A program made the position numbers and the translations under genes. The notes beneath the pieces are model-generated. The model did not search any database. It was not told where the DNA came from and worked only from the letters and a program-made list of their open reading frames with translations. A stretch of 64,000 bases of DNA. Origin: Polytrichum commune (taxonomy: Eukaryota > Streptophyta > Polytrichopsida > Polytrichales > Polytrichaceae). This document shows positions 11,941-23,387 of the stretch, in pieces (positions within the stretch are counted from its first letter, which is position 1; each line of letters starts with the position of its first letter). The stretch spans positions 29,532,527 to 29,596,526 of the forward strand of contig OX485808.1 in NCBI GenBank assembly GCA_950295325.1. The letters are read 5' to 3'.

Positions 11941-12430
11941 TGCACACACTATTAGTTATCTTGAGAGGGAGACATGGCAGTAGTGCGAGTGTCCTCCGAA
12001 GCTTCAAACCTAATTCCTCTGCTCTGTGTTCTTCGTCATGCACAGACAGTCTCGCAGAATGCCATTGAACCTGGGCATCGAAACCCCAACTATGGTGAGC
12101 GCATTCGATCGCGCTCAAGCAGGGGATCTGACTAAACGACAACGAACGGCATTGTTCAGGGAGCACGAGTGGATGTGCTGAGCATGATGGTGGCATTTGG
12201 ATTTGCACAAGGTGATGTAACTAGGGTTTGTGGAGGTGAGGAGATGAAATGACGATGGCGATGCGCGGATTGCAGTAGAGGAGATCGAGGCTCCTGGCAA
12301 CGGCGTTGGTTGTCTGTCTGTTTGGAATGGAATTCTGGATGTGGCGAGCTTGATGAGGGCGTTGGTGTTGCTTTTGAAGGTTTGGAGGTCTGATAGGCTT
12401 TGGGGGTAGGGTTTGGAGGTGAGTTAGGAG

Positions 12431-15400
12431 ATGGCTTCCCCCGCATTGCAGCAACGAACGGGGAGTCCATTTCAGAGAACCTCCTCGGGCTCCTCACCGA
12501 GAATACAGGCGCTAGGCTCGCACAGATCGGCTTCGATTTCGCGGTTCGAGCGAGACGCATTTTCGCTTGCTTCAGGGGGATCGGATGGGGGACCGGAAGC
12601 GGCAGCGGCAGCGGAGGCAGCGTCGCGAGCTGCCATAGAGGAGTTTCAGAAGGACAAGGTGTTTGCGAAGTTTTTAGTGGAGGATTTTAACGCCACTCAA
12701 TTTGCAAGCGAGGCGTTAAGCTCAGGGTCCGCGGCAGCGTCATCGGAGAAGCTGCAAGAAGGGATTCAACTCTTGGAGAAGCAGCTGAGGAGCGAGGTGT
12801 TTCTGCGGCACGATGAGCTTCTGCAGCAGCTGTCGAGTTTGAAAGAGACGGAGAGTGTGCTTACAGTGGTAAGAGCTGGGGTGGAGAGCTTGCAAGCTTC
12901 TGCGCAGAGAGTGAGGTCTGAGATCGCTGAGCCTTACAAACACATCAAGACCAAGTCGAAACAGCTGGCATCGTTGCACGATACTGTGGAGTTGCTCAGA
13001 TCAGTAATTCGGGCTCTCAAGCAGCTGAAAAGACTACAGGAATTGATGGAGTCAGGGTCGGCCAATGTGGACCTTGCTAAAGCTGCGCAGCTGTACAATG
13101 AGGTTGAGACACTGAGAAAAGAGAATGATCTTGCAGGGGTTGAGATTCTGGATGATGAGATCCCTTGGCTCTTGGAAGTTGGTAGTCAAATTCGGAGCGA
13201 GGCTATGAAAGGGTTGGAGAAGGGGATGGAGGCACTTAACCAAGCGGAGGTTGGGAGCATTCTGCAGGTTTACTACAACATGGGCGAGTTGAAACCAACT
13301 GTGGAGTCATTGATTGTGAAGTATAAGGCTTTGGCTGTTAAGAATGTTGGTGTGGCATTGGATATGAAGGCAATTTCTGCCAGTGTTGGTGGCTCTCTTG
13401 GATCTGGAGCCATGCAGCGGAGTGGCGCCCATATGGCAGGTGGATCTAGAGCAAGAGAAAGTTTGTGGCAAAGAATGGGAGCATGCATGGATCAGCTGCA
13501 TACAATTGTGGTTGCAGTGTGGCACTTGCAACGTGTGTTGGCCAAAAAAAGAGATCCCATCACTCATGTTGGATTCCTTGACGAAGTTATGCAGGTTAGT
13601 GACAATTATGGGCCTTTAACACATGGGGTTTGAAGTGGAATATACATTGCATAGTTGCTTCCCTGTAGACGTAGAATATCACTTTTTTCTTTCCTGAACA
13701 TCCTCTTAGCCATGTTTGCCAGAAAAACAGATCCCATTACCCATGTTGGATTCCTTGATGAAGTCATACAGGTAGGTAAAAATTAGTTTTAATTAAATGG
13801 GGATTAAAGTGGAATGCTCATTGCATATATGCTTCCCTCTAGACACAGAATATCACTTTTCTCCTTCCTGATCATCCTCCTAGCAATGTGGGATGGTTTT
13901 AATTGATATTGGTTATTCTTGTCTCACAGGCAGGTGATTCCATGTTGACAGAGCGAGTATGGGAAGCGGTGGTCAAGGCTTATGCTAATCAGATGAAATC
14001 TGCTTTCACAGCATCCAACTTTGTGAAAGAAACTTTTGTTGCAGGATACCCTAAGCTCCTGGGAATGGTGGATGGGTTATTAGAGAGACTGGTCAGGGAT
14101 ACAGATGTGAAAGGTGTACCTCTTGCCATCAAGGCGGAGGCCAGAGAACAACTTGTATCGGCTCTAGAGCCATTTCAGACTGCCTATTTGGGAAGATCGC
14201 TTGGACGCCTATCTGATCTTGTCAACAGTATGTTCCCATCCACAGTTCGGGGAAGTATTCCAACTCAAGAACAGGTCTCTAAGTTAGTATCTCGCATTCA
14301 AGAGGAGGTGGATGTTGTGAAGTCTGATAAAAGGCTTACACTTTTGGTGCTGCGGGAGGTGGGGAAGATTCTTCAACTCCTTGCAGAATTGGCTGAGTAC
14401 CAGGTAATATGTCATGTTTTATTTAGGGTGCAACATGTGTTGAGATCATTGTTTCCAGTTACTCTTGTTTTTTATACATATTCATATCTGCTATCAAATC
14501 TGCAAATTGAGAAATTTGGAGAAGTTAGACTGACTTGTATCTGTTTGTTTCTGTTTGATATCCAGACTGCTACAGGTCTTGAATCACGGCAAGTTATGGG
14601 TCCTGTGACGCCTCAGCAACTCAAGAATATCACACTCTGTCTTCAGCTACAGGATGTGCATACACGACTGTCAGCCCTGCTGGCTGGCCTCCCAAGTGCA
14701 GCATCTGAGGTTCTGTCGGCCTCTTTAGGTGCTGTCTATGGGGTTGCATCAGATTGCATTACACCTCTTTTCAAGGCAATGGTGGAAAGGCTGGAGAGCT
14801 GCATCTTGCAGATACATGACCAAAGTTTTTCATTGGAGGATATGGAGGCTAGCATGGGCAATGGCTGCTCCAAGTACATGGAAGATGTGCAGAAATCTAT
14901 AATGCATTTCCGAAGTGAATTCCTGTCAAAGCTATTGGCAGGCACTACTTCTTCTGTGGCACCTGTATCTGGAGAATTGATATCAGCTGGTTTAGCAAGG
15001 AAGTTGGCTTCTCGCGTTCTCTTGTTTTGGGTTAGACACGCCGCTATGGTGAGGCCTCTTTCCGAAGTTGGAAAGCTACAACTGATCAGTGACATGGCTG
15101 AATTGGAGCTTGTGGTTGGTCAGAGTTTGTTTCCAGTGGAGCAGCTGGGTTCCTCTTACCGTGCTTTTCGGGCATTCAAACCCCTTGTATTCCTCGAGAC
15201 CACAGATTTTGCAACAAGTCCCTTGCTCCAAGAGTTGCCCCCCAGTGTTGTGCTCCATCATCTTTATACACGAGCACCTGTTGAGTTGGAGTCCCCAATG
15301 AAACGCACCAACCATTCTCCTCAGCAATACTCGTTGTGGTTGGATTCCCATACTGAGGAGGAGGCTTGGAAAGGCATAAAGGCAACACTGGATGAGTATG

Positions 15401-15501
15401 CAGCCAAGGTCAGGGCTAGAGGGGACAAAGAGTTCTCTCCCATTTACCCACTCATGTTGCAGTTGGGTGCATCATTAAGTAGTGGTTGGAAACCGAGCTG
15501 A
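12431..15501 (+). CDS. COG5: Conserved oligomeric Golgi complex subunit 5 (COG5)
   Basis: Three exons: 12431-13594, 13930-14403 and 14566-15501, all joined in phase 0, giving 857 residues (Arabidopsis COG5 is about 830). The protein begins MASPALQQRTG and shows the COG5 signatures EGIQLLEKQLRSEVFLRHDE, LDLAKAAQLYNE-like VDLAKAAQLYNEVETL, GLEKGMEALNQAEVGSILQV, VWHLQRVLAKKRDPITH, and after the first intron AGDSMLTERVWEAVVKAYAN. The C-terminal part includes LESCILQIHDQSFS. COG5 is a lobe-B subunit of the octameric COG tether, which guides retrograde vesicles within the Golgi. The N-terminal half is largely coiled-coil. Intron 1 holds a duplicated copy of the exon 1 end, and intron 2 is open in frame; both are described separately. 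Confidence 0.95.
13540..13893 (+). repeat. 177-bp tandem duplication across the COG5 exon 1 / intron 1 border
   Basis: The end of exon 1 and the first 120 bases of intron 1 are present twice, offset by 177 bases. The second copy (13710-13771) has its own acceptor-like CTCTTAG and donor CAG|GTAGGT, and in the original frame encodes the same DPITHVGFLDEV stretch. Shared intron landmarks are TTGCTTCCCT and GAATATCACTTTT. Confidence 0.88.
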
Positions 15502-16910
15502 TCTGAAGGCACGTTGCTGTCATCCCAAGCTTCCACGTTTTGTAGCTTGTTGAGGTGTAAATACCAGATACGCATCTGGAGGTTCTATCAGCCTTCAGGA
15601 CATTCATTGCTTCTACTTGATTCTTGGGGCCATTTTTTGGTCATAGGTATATTATCTAGGCTGTGCCTGTAGTTTAGGTAGAATTAGATGTGGACATGCT
15701 TCTACATCTGGGTAGCATTCTGTATGGGCCTTTGCAGGTGCCACCAATTCACACTGATAGTTGCCCCTTTTCTCTGCTGACATGGGGACACTAACAGTAG
15801 ACAGTGAGGGCTTTGGATTGAGTAGAGCTCAGGATTGCCGAGTGGCTATTGTAATCCATATAGGTCTGTAACAAGAAGCTGTTTCCAACTTTTCCAATAA
15901 GCACGGCCTTTTGCAACACAGCCTAATCAATATCAAGCTTCTGATAATGGAAAGGAGAATGCAAAACTAAAGCTGCAGAGTCACTTCTCTATCATCCTAG
16001 GTGTTGCTAGTTTGAAGTGACCTCGAGCTGCCTCTCTGCAGAATGGCTTCTGTAGGACTGCGGGAGTCCAGCACAAGCTGAAACCCATGAAGCTCATGTA
16101 TAAATGTTCTAACAGGCGAGGAGTCCAAGTGCATGGGAATTGCACCATTGAGGTTTGTACATTGATAACTTAAATTGCATCTTTGTACCCAAATTTTTCA
16201 GCTCTTGATCTGTTTATTCTTAAATTTGAGATTATGTTGATCGTTTGCAAGTACTCAAGAGTTACCTAAGGTGAAAGGGTGTGGAACCTGGAAGGTCCGA
16301 AGGCCTAAAAGTGACACTTTAAGAAACTTTTGCTATTTTAGGAAGGTTAATTAGCTTGGAAAATTTTCAAAACAATTTTATAGATCAGCAAATCTAGAGT
16401 ACAGATTTTTTTCCGTAAATGTTAAATTTATATGCAACCTACAGAAATTCTCAAAGTTGTCACAAGGAAAGAGCCTTTTACTGTGAACTAGGGGGGTCTA
16501 TTGATCTTGGATTGCTAAGTGAGAATCACCACAAAATCAGTCTTATTGCAGGTGAGGATCTTCTATCAAATGAAGGTGTTGTTTCCCTTTTCTGGATCAC
16601 TTCTTACACTGCCTCATTGAGTGAATAGATCCCGATTGGCCAAAGTTGATGCTCTTCTATAAGTGTTCTTGCATCCTTCTTACATCGCTATTATGGATGG
16701 CCGAAGTGGAGCTATTTTATACTTAATGCTGCATATGATTACTTACTTTTAAACAATGACTTACTTGATGGCACCGTCGTACTCACTTGTTGACAACTTA
16801 AGGATTTAAAATAGGTGTCACCCAAGGGATGGTGTTACTTTAAGGCCTTAGTACCTTAAGGTATGTGGGTGTTATTCAATGTTTTTCATGTTCTCCTACT
16901 TCTACAACCA
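15502..16910. other. COG5 3' flank, no further gene seen
   Basis: The first several hundred bases after the stop are probably the COG5 3' UTR; candidate AATAAGC and AATCAATA signals lie near 15897 and 15925. Beyond about 16260 the sequence is AT-rich. A 69-codon ORF at 16419 resembles nothing I recognise. Confidence 0.35.
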
Positions 16911-16913
16911 CTA

Positions 16914-17185
16914 CACTAAATATGGCATTTTAGTGTCATTTGGTATTTAGTGTCACTATGGTAACTTTTCGGATGGCACTTCTTATGAATAAGTTGAACA
17001 AATATCGTCATGGATGATGGATGAGTAACTGCAACATTGTAAATCTATAAATCTCCCAAAAAATTTAAAGGAATGACAAATATTGTTGGGTTAACATTTT
17101 AGTGTTGGTGGCACTGTACCGCAGTTTACAATTAGTATTAAGCAAGACAATTAGAGTTGGTGTCACTAAATATCACATTTTAGTG
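16914..17185. mobile_element. MITE with CACTA...TAGTG ends, flanked by TA
   Basis: The 272-bp element starts CACTAAATATGGCATTTTAG and ends with an imperfect inverted copy, CACATTTTAGTG, flanked by TA on both sides. The core contains TGCAACATTGTAAATCTATA, shared with relatives at 29171-29523, 48786-49177 and truncated copies near 11437 and 59093. The CACTA-like ends suggest one superfamily and the TA flanks another, so I leave the class open. Confidence 0.65.
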
Positions 17186-17324
17186 TAGCTATGACCTTGA
17201 TTTAGATTAGCTAACCATGTATCACTAACTGCTACTCGGAGAAAGTAACAGTTTAGGTGGATGCATGTTGTGTGGTCGTACATTGACGGAACAACAACAA
17301 TGGGGGGATTCAATGGAAAGTATA

Positions 17325-17906
17325 GTAATCTCCCGCTTAAGTACGCACTTTGAACCAAAGCCGTTGGTGCGCACTTGGTTGGTAGGTGCATACATTACTC
17401 ATCGCTTTCTAGACCCTCTGATTCGATGAATTGCAACGGGAAATGGATGAAACTTGAGGCAACCTGCTTGACTGAAGCCCAACGATGTGAAATCATCGCA
17501 AAGTTGAGCAAACCGAACACGCCAAGCAAGCGGGCATTGGGGCAGGAGTATGAAGTCAGCGAAGGCACCATGTGAAAAGTCTAGGACGATTGGGAGAACA
17601 TACTACAACGAAATCCAGCCTATGAAAGTGCTACCGACTTCGAAGGCTTTGAAGCGCTACACGTCACTGTCCTTGACATCGATGACCAATTGTTGTGCTC
17701 TAATGCTCAAGCAGAAGTTGAACATATGTATGATGAAGTGCGACAATTCTTTGAGACGTTTCAACGAAACATTACCAAATTGACATTTGAATTTCACATG
17801 TTAAAAATGACTCTCCATGACATGTTCAAACAATAAAATATGAACCCTAATTTTTGTCAAAAAAATTGCGCACTTAACTGGGATGCGTACTTAAGCAGGA
17901 GATTAT
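17325..17906 (+). mobile_element. Pogo/Tigger-like DNA transposon remnant
   Basis: A 582-bp unit has terminal inverted repeats: left GTAATCTCCCGCTTAAGTAC, right its reverse complement with two differences, ending at 17906. TA dinucleotides flank it at 17323-17324 and 17907-17908, as expected for Tc1/mariner/pogo insertions. The interior holds a broken ORF with a CENP-B-type DNA-binding region and no room for a DDE catalytic domain. Confidence 0.7.
17426..17836 (+). pseudogene. CENP-B/Psq-type HTH protein fragment with two in-frame stops
   Basis: The frame from the ATG at 17426 runs 136 codons to a TAA, interrupted by TGA and TAG near 17573-17584. It reads LTEAQRCEIIAKLSKP, then SKRALGQEYEVSEGTM, stop, KV, stop, DDWENILQRN, which is the helix-turn-helix pattern of pogo/Tigger/Jerky transposases. 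In relatives the stops would be Arg (CGA) and Trp (TGG); both are explained by C-to-T or G-to-A changes. The tail is acidic and possibly helical. Confidence 0.65.
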
Positions 17907-18560
17907 TATATTGTGAAGCGACGTGGCAAAATAGGAAGACCAAAGAAGCCAACACGCATAGCAAGGTAGTATGCACAAAGAAAACAATGGGTCGACCCCA
18001 TCAATTACTTAAAGCAGGTTTTAAAAAAATCGGGCAGTGTCTATTGGGGTCATTGGGGGTGGAAGTTAAGTTCCCCCCACGAACTTTTCGGGGGAGGAAT
18101 ATTCGGGCAGGGGCAACCGCTCGTCAGATATTCTGAGCCGACCAAAAATTGTTGCCCGCCCGCCCGACTTTGAAAAAACTATTGTCCTTGCATTCTTGAA
18201 GGCCACTTATCCACAAATCCCATATTGAGTGCACTTCATTTTCAAGGTCCCAAATCCAATATATATGTTCACTTCCATTGAGTAAATAAGCAATTGATTG
18301 GATATCATTTTCAAAGCGAAACCGCCAATGAAGCATGTAATTAACTTGGAAGTCAAAAATATTACAAAATCCTCCTTAGCACTGAGGTTATAATTTTTGT
18401 GACTTACAATTGAAAAGGACTTTGTCATTCTAAAATGAAACTAAAATTAATGATTTATTTTTTATAATTATATATTATATAGTTTATAGTTAATACCTTC
18501 TACTATCACAAAGTTTTCATACGCATTTAAACTAGTCAAGTGTGAATGAATGCAACTAAG

Positions 18561-18620
18561 TCTAATAAATCCTGATTAATCCTGATTAATCCTGATTAAT
18601 TCTAATTAAGCCTAATTAAA
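18561..18620. repeat. Short tandem repeat, 10-bp unit
   Basis: CCTGATTAAT occurs three times in perfect tandem at 18571-18600, followed by two degenerate units (TCTAATTAAG, CCTAATTAAA). Confidence 0.85.
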
Positions 18621-19253
18621 TCAGAAAGCATACTAACCAGAATAACCAAAATGGTTTTTGTGAAGAAATCTCAGCTCATCCATGCCTCTAATGCTAACTA
18701 ACTTGAATCTACCAATGATTAGCCGAATGGTTTCCTTTGATGCCTGCCTCTCAATTTTCCCAATTCTAAATATAGGACACAATTGGACATACCACAATTG
18801 CAGTTCTCAGTCTGAGCATTTGTAAAAGAATTTGAAGTACGTGCTCAGGCTAACCAGTCAACATGATTTTTTTTTACCTCTTTTTTTGGGGGGGTGGGGA
18901 CGCTATGTGACCATTTAACAAGCACAATTATCTCCAGTTTGATAATGGATAAACATTATAAGTATGAGCTTCAAAAATTAGGAGGAAAGTGGCTATGGCC
19001 TAGAATTGGATTTGCTAACCACCCAAAATTACCTCCTGTCAAATTACCTCCTCCAAAATTACAGGCTTGACATGCATTCAGTGTATCTATCCTTGCAACA
19101 ACTCTGCAAGGGACTGAGTGCAGTGGAGGAGGACGTTCATATAATGAAAAAAAATCTTGAGATATGTTCACAATCTATTTCATGTTCAAGAGCTGTTTGG
19201 AGTTGTTCATATCTACTAAACCAGATCTGAATGAGATACGAATTTGACAAGGT

Positions 19254-19760
19254 AATGTCCATAACAAGCTCTTGGAGACATTGACCGCTTCATTTCCAGA
19301 CCCGTAACAATAGTCAATGCCTTGAGATACAGGAATGAAAACAACAGAAAGTTCACACCTGCTTCTGATTTGAACCTGCTTCGCACTACTGCGATGATCT
19401 ATCCTAAAAATTGTGATCTGCACCTTTGGGCCAGTGTGGATACTTGTTGATGTCCATCATTACAAAAACTCTGTTGAAAGGTGCATACAATCTACAGTGA
19501 GGAATATTTCATTCTCTATTCTCATGATGGAAACAAGAGAAGGTCATGTGATGGATTGGAAACCCTCACATCATTCATCTGAGTATAAAGGCTATCAAAT
19601 ATCAAGGTCAAAGTGTAACTAAAGTACAAAACTTGCTAGAAATGCAATAAGATCTTGAAAGGATAATGTACATAATAAGCTCTTGGAGACATTGAATGGT
19701 GGCAGTTACCTTTACATCAGTTCTAAACCTGTAACAATATTCTATACCTAGAGATACAGG
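19254..19760. repeat. Direct repeat downstream of the GOS1 gene
   Basis: A segment containing AAGCTCTTGGAGACATTGA occurs at about 19266 and 19678, followed in both by a GTAACAAT block and then a GAGATACAGG block. The offset is about 410 bp and the copies have diverged. Confidence 0.65.
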
Positions 19761-20042
19761 GAATTTGAGGAAATTTGAGAAGGAAAATCAGAAAACTACA
19801 GAAAGTGAATACAGAGAACTCTACTAGGCAGAGGGCCTGGCAAATATGACAACCACTATGATGGTACCAAAACGCCCCAAAAGCTCCAACTCCTTGGTAA
19901 AATCTTGGTAAATTTGGTCAATCTAACTTATCAGTGGCGTCACGAAAAATGTGCCTCCAGGTTTATCATGCTAGCAAAGCAAGATCTTCCTTCTTCCAAC
20001 AAGGGGATTCTAAAATTTTCAGTGCAGCTGAACAAGATTGTG

Positions 20043-23000
20043 TCACTTGGCAAGCCAGTACAGGAGTATCAAAATCGTGCACAAGGATGCCACTGCCCCA
20101 ATGATGAGTGTATCACGCGACTTTCTTCGGCGGATCATATTCAATACACTATTGACCTAAAACACAGAAAACATCAATGTTAAAAGAAATCATCAATTGT
20201 ATCAAGATCTTAGTTCTTGATTCAAAGAAAAACCTCCTCCTGTCCACCAAAAGTGTGGTTTGGTAAATAGTTTCCATAAACACACATCAGTAATCACTGT
20301 TGACCAACAACACAATCAATAGCCACAAGTCCTCCAATTCATTACAGGACCAATGGGTGAACAAGCTGTTAGAAACAAATATACTAAAACTAAAGACTTG
20401 AAGCTCACACAAGTCCAGGAATCATGGGTTCGTAATTGAGCAATGTTCATTTATACAACATAGTCTCCGAGTTTGAAATAATTGAACTTTTTTCTTATGA
20501 TACAGCCAATGGAAACAAAGAGACATAAAAGGGATCATAGCATGCTGAAAAGTAGCGAGCACTTACGATTGGAAGTTTGGTACTGATAGTATTGATTTTG
20601 GTGGATATGTCTCCAAATGTACTCCGCTGGTATCTCAGAGCACTGTACGCTTCTTGAGCATTGCCAATAACAGAATCAAGCTGCCCAAACAAGTACCAAC
20701 CTCCACAAACATCAATAACTTCATCTCCAACCCATAAATTATATTTTGTAGTGACCATAATCAGCAGACTCAATCGGAAGACAATCCTGGATATTCGCAG
20801 AACGGACTTTAGCGACTGATGGCATATGCAAAACTGGACTCTGCAAAACAGACTGAATGTTGTTGATGCATCTTACCCCATGCATTTTTACTACCTTTAA
20901 TTGATTATTTATTTGAGGGACTCAAATAGGTAGGATAAACTGGAATGAGTCAAAGAGAAGTATTATGTATGGCAAAGATTCATAGGATGGCAGACTCTCA
21001 GGACAACCCTTTTGGGCCTTTGACTCACAAAGAACATGCTAGGTTTTTTTGTGTTTTTTTTTTGAAAAAAATAACACAAGTTTACCCAAGATTTGTCAAA
21101 GTGAAGGTGCAACATGAGGTGTTCCATGATATGCAAACAAGTGGTTCAATCTTAAAATCTCCTTCAATGAGAAACATGACTAATTATGGTCACTTTCATG
21201 CAGAGTCCTTGTTACATATGAGAGCTAAGTGGGAATAAATTTAAAGATTTTCAGAATTTGGAGATTGTATGTGATTATTGCATCTCTAGGTGTTTCACCA
21301 TTGGAAATTTTTACCTTAAGACCAGTTTACTTATCAAGAATGTAAATCATCAATACAAAAGCATATATCCTGACCCTAATTCGGATTACAAACCCTTAGA
21401 ACCATTCAAATACTATACTGAAGGAAACATGGCCAGAAACTATGGAAGCTGGTACACATTACCTGAGTAGTACTTCTACTTATTCCTGCTTGCTCCCTGA
21501 GAAGTGACTGCTGCTGTATAGCAACTCCTCCATCATCCATGAAGTTCTTTCTCTCATCACCTCTACTAAAGTGTTGCAAAAGCTCTGCATGTTCTCGACT
21601 GGCTTTTGCATTCACCCTTATTCTTGCAAATTCCTACAACAAGGTATAAACAAATATACAAGTCAGCAAGAATATTGATCATAACAGAGAGACCATGCTC
21701 CATACTAACATAGAACATCTGTATATTCTCTTGTATCCCAGATATCTTTGTCAATGTAGTGATGAATTCTTCATTCTGTACTACAAATAAAAGAAGTTCC
21801 AGAGTTACAAGGACCCTGAGAGGAAGAAAACATCATAACATACTGAATCTCATAAATGGAACATTGTGCCCTTCACAAGTACCACCCTTGACTATCTGAA
21901 CCAGGGACTTGCCACCTATCCATACAGATCTCATTACACTGCCCAACAATCACATTGTGACCAAATTCTTGTCTCAAATGATAGGTCAAAAAAGGGTGGT
22001 GGGTGGCCATAGTAATGTGGTGCACCCAACTGCGATAAATCCTCAGCACTCCAGACTCTCAAAAAATCGAAAGAGAGAAATGCACTCTAATACCACTACT
22101 CACCTGACTCAATTCATGCAGGATGTTTCTATGCCGAGCAAGCGTATGAGACAGAACGTCAGAACCAGCATTTGACACCCAATTCTGCATGTGCTTATTC
22201 ACTTCATTGAGCTGTTGGAGCAATCTCTCTATTTCAGCCTCGCTTCCATCCCCTTGGGCATCTACTGCAGTTCCAAGTCTTCGGAATGATGACAACTTCA
22301 CATCTAGCTCACTCTCCAACTTCCTTGCCTGCCATGGTGCACAAATTCAAACATAAGCTCTTACCCCTCTGCATTCACCCCCGTCCACAAAATGTCAACA
22401 CCTAGAGGTGCAATTTATGGGTTTTTCAATCTGTGACCTTTGGATAAACATTCCCTTATCTAAACCATTCTCAATCGAGACAATACATTCGTGCCACTGG
22501 TGTCGAAGAGATTCACAGCCGCTTCTTTTACCAGAGGCACTCTATTGACGAATATCCACTTTCGGCATCATCAGCAACCTTGGATATACGAAAAGGAGAA
22601 GGTCGTCTTTCCAGAATAAGACATCATCGCGATCGACAAAAAGGAATCGTTTCCGCTGTCCAAATGTGGCAAATACAGTATCTCATAATTCCCAGAAGCG
22701 ATCGTCTAATTGACGGCGTGATGCATTGGACAAGATGCACGTGAGTATCAATGCATAATCCAACGAAAACCACGAGGGATCGATCGGTGTATCCTTATAT
22801 TAAAGACCAAACACCTCAATATCGCAACTTTCCTCAACCAAGGTAGCTTTCAAAGGCTGGAGAAAAATGACTTAACATTACTACCCTCCGATGTGGCAAA
22901 CAGTTACGAAAACCACAAATTCCAAAAACAGAGTTCTTCGTTACTTATTGAGCTCTCGACGAGTCCTGAGCAGAAAGAAAAGGGTGGATGACCTCGGTCC

Positions 23001-23387
23001 TTCGTCCTTCGGATAGAAGTAAAATATAAAGAGATTGATCCTAAAATTCACAGATTCACAGAAGATCGAAGCACCAGGCCGCACGTCAATCAATCAAACA
23101 CGCATCTGTTCTGACCATAATTTGATGAATTCTCCTCTACAAGTAAATTCGCCTCCGATCTCTCCTTAACCCTCTGACGAGGGTAATACGCAGAACTTAC
23201 CTCAGCTGCGAGAGCACAGAAGAGCCAAGGCAGACACTTTTACTTACAAACAGCAGCACTTGTGTATGTAGCGCAATGTTCGTAAAAATCACACATCAAA
23301 ATGCATGTTAGCGATAGATACCTGCTTCCGCAAGTCATCCCAGCCTGCGTTACCGGAGCTGGGCGACCATCCAGCTCCCAATGCCAT
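20043..23387 (-). CDS. GOS11: Golgi Qb-SNARE GOS1 (Golgi SNAP receptor complex member 1)
   Basis: Five exons, all joined in phase 0: 23387-23322, 22328-22104, 21633-21463, 20680-20567 and 20156-20043. The product is 229 residues; plant GOS11/GOS12 are about 223-240. It starts MALGAGWSPSSGNAGWDDLR and continues ARKLESELDVKLSSFRRLG, typical of the N-terminus. Exon 2 ends LARHRNILHELSQ and exon 3 begins EFARIRVNAKASREHAELL. Exon 4 and the start of exon 5 form the SNARE motif (LDSVIGNAQEAYSALRYQRS). Exon 5 gives RRRKSRDTLIIGAVAS, then a single C-terminal membrane anchor ending LLYWLAK. Such tail-anchored SNAREs act in ER-Golgi and intra-Golgi fusion. The start is the first ATG before the conserved region; a GOS11 versus GOS12 assignment is not firm. 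Confidence 0.93.

Noticed and set aside
12000-12110. Plus-strand frame with VLRHAQTVSQNA resembling a histidine-phosphatase motif
   Set aside because: Only one short motif, then a stop; no downstream family blocks. Too weak to call a pseudogene.
12156-12560. 134-codon minus-strand ORF over the COG5 start
   Set aside because: Antisense shadow of the COG5 leader and exon 1, with low-complexity composition.
13903-15501. COG5 exons 2 and 3 as one continuous 532-codon coding region
   Set aside because: The 54 residues over 14404-14565 are absent from the COG5 family and bounded by good GT..AG sites, so this is an open intron; the first nine codons precede the exon 2 acceptor.
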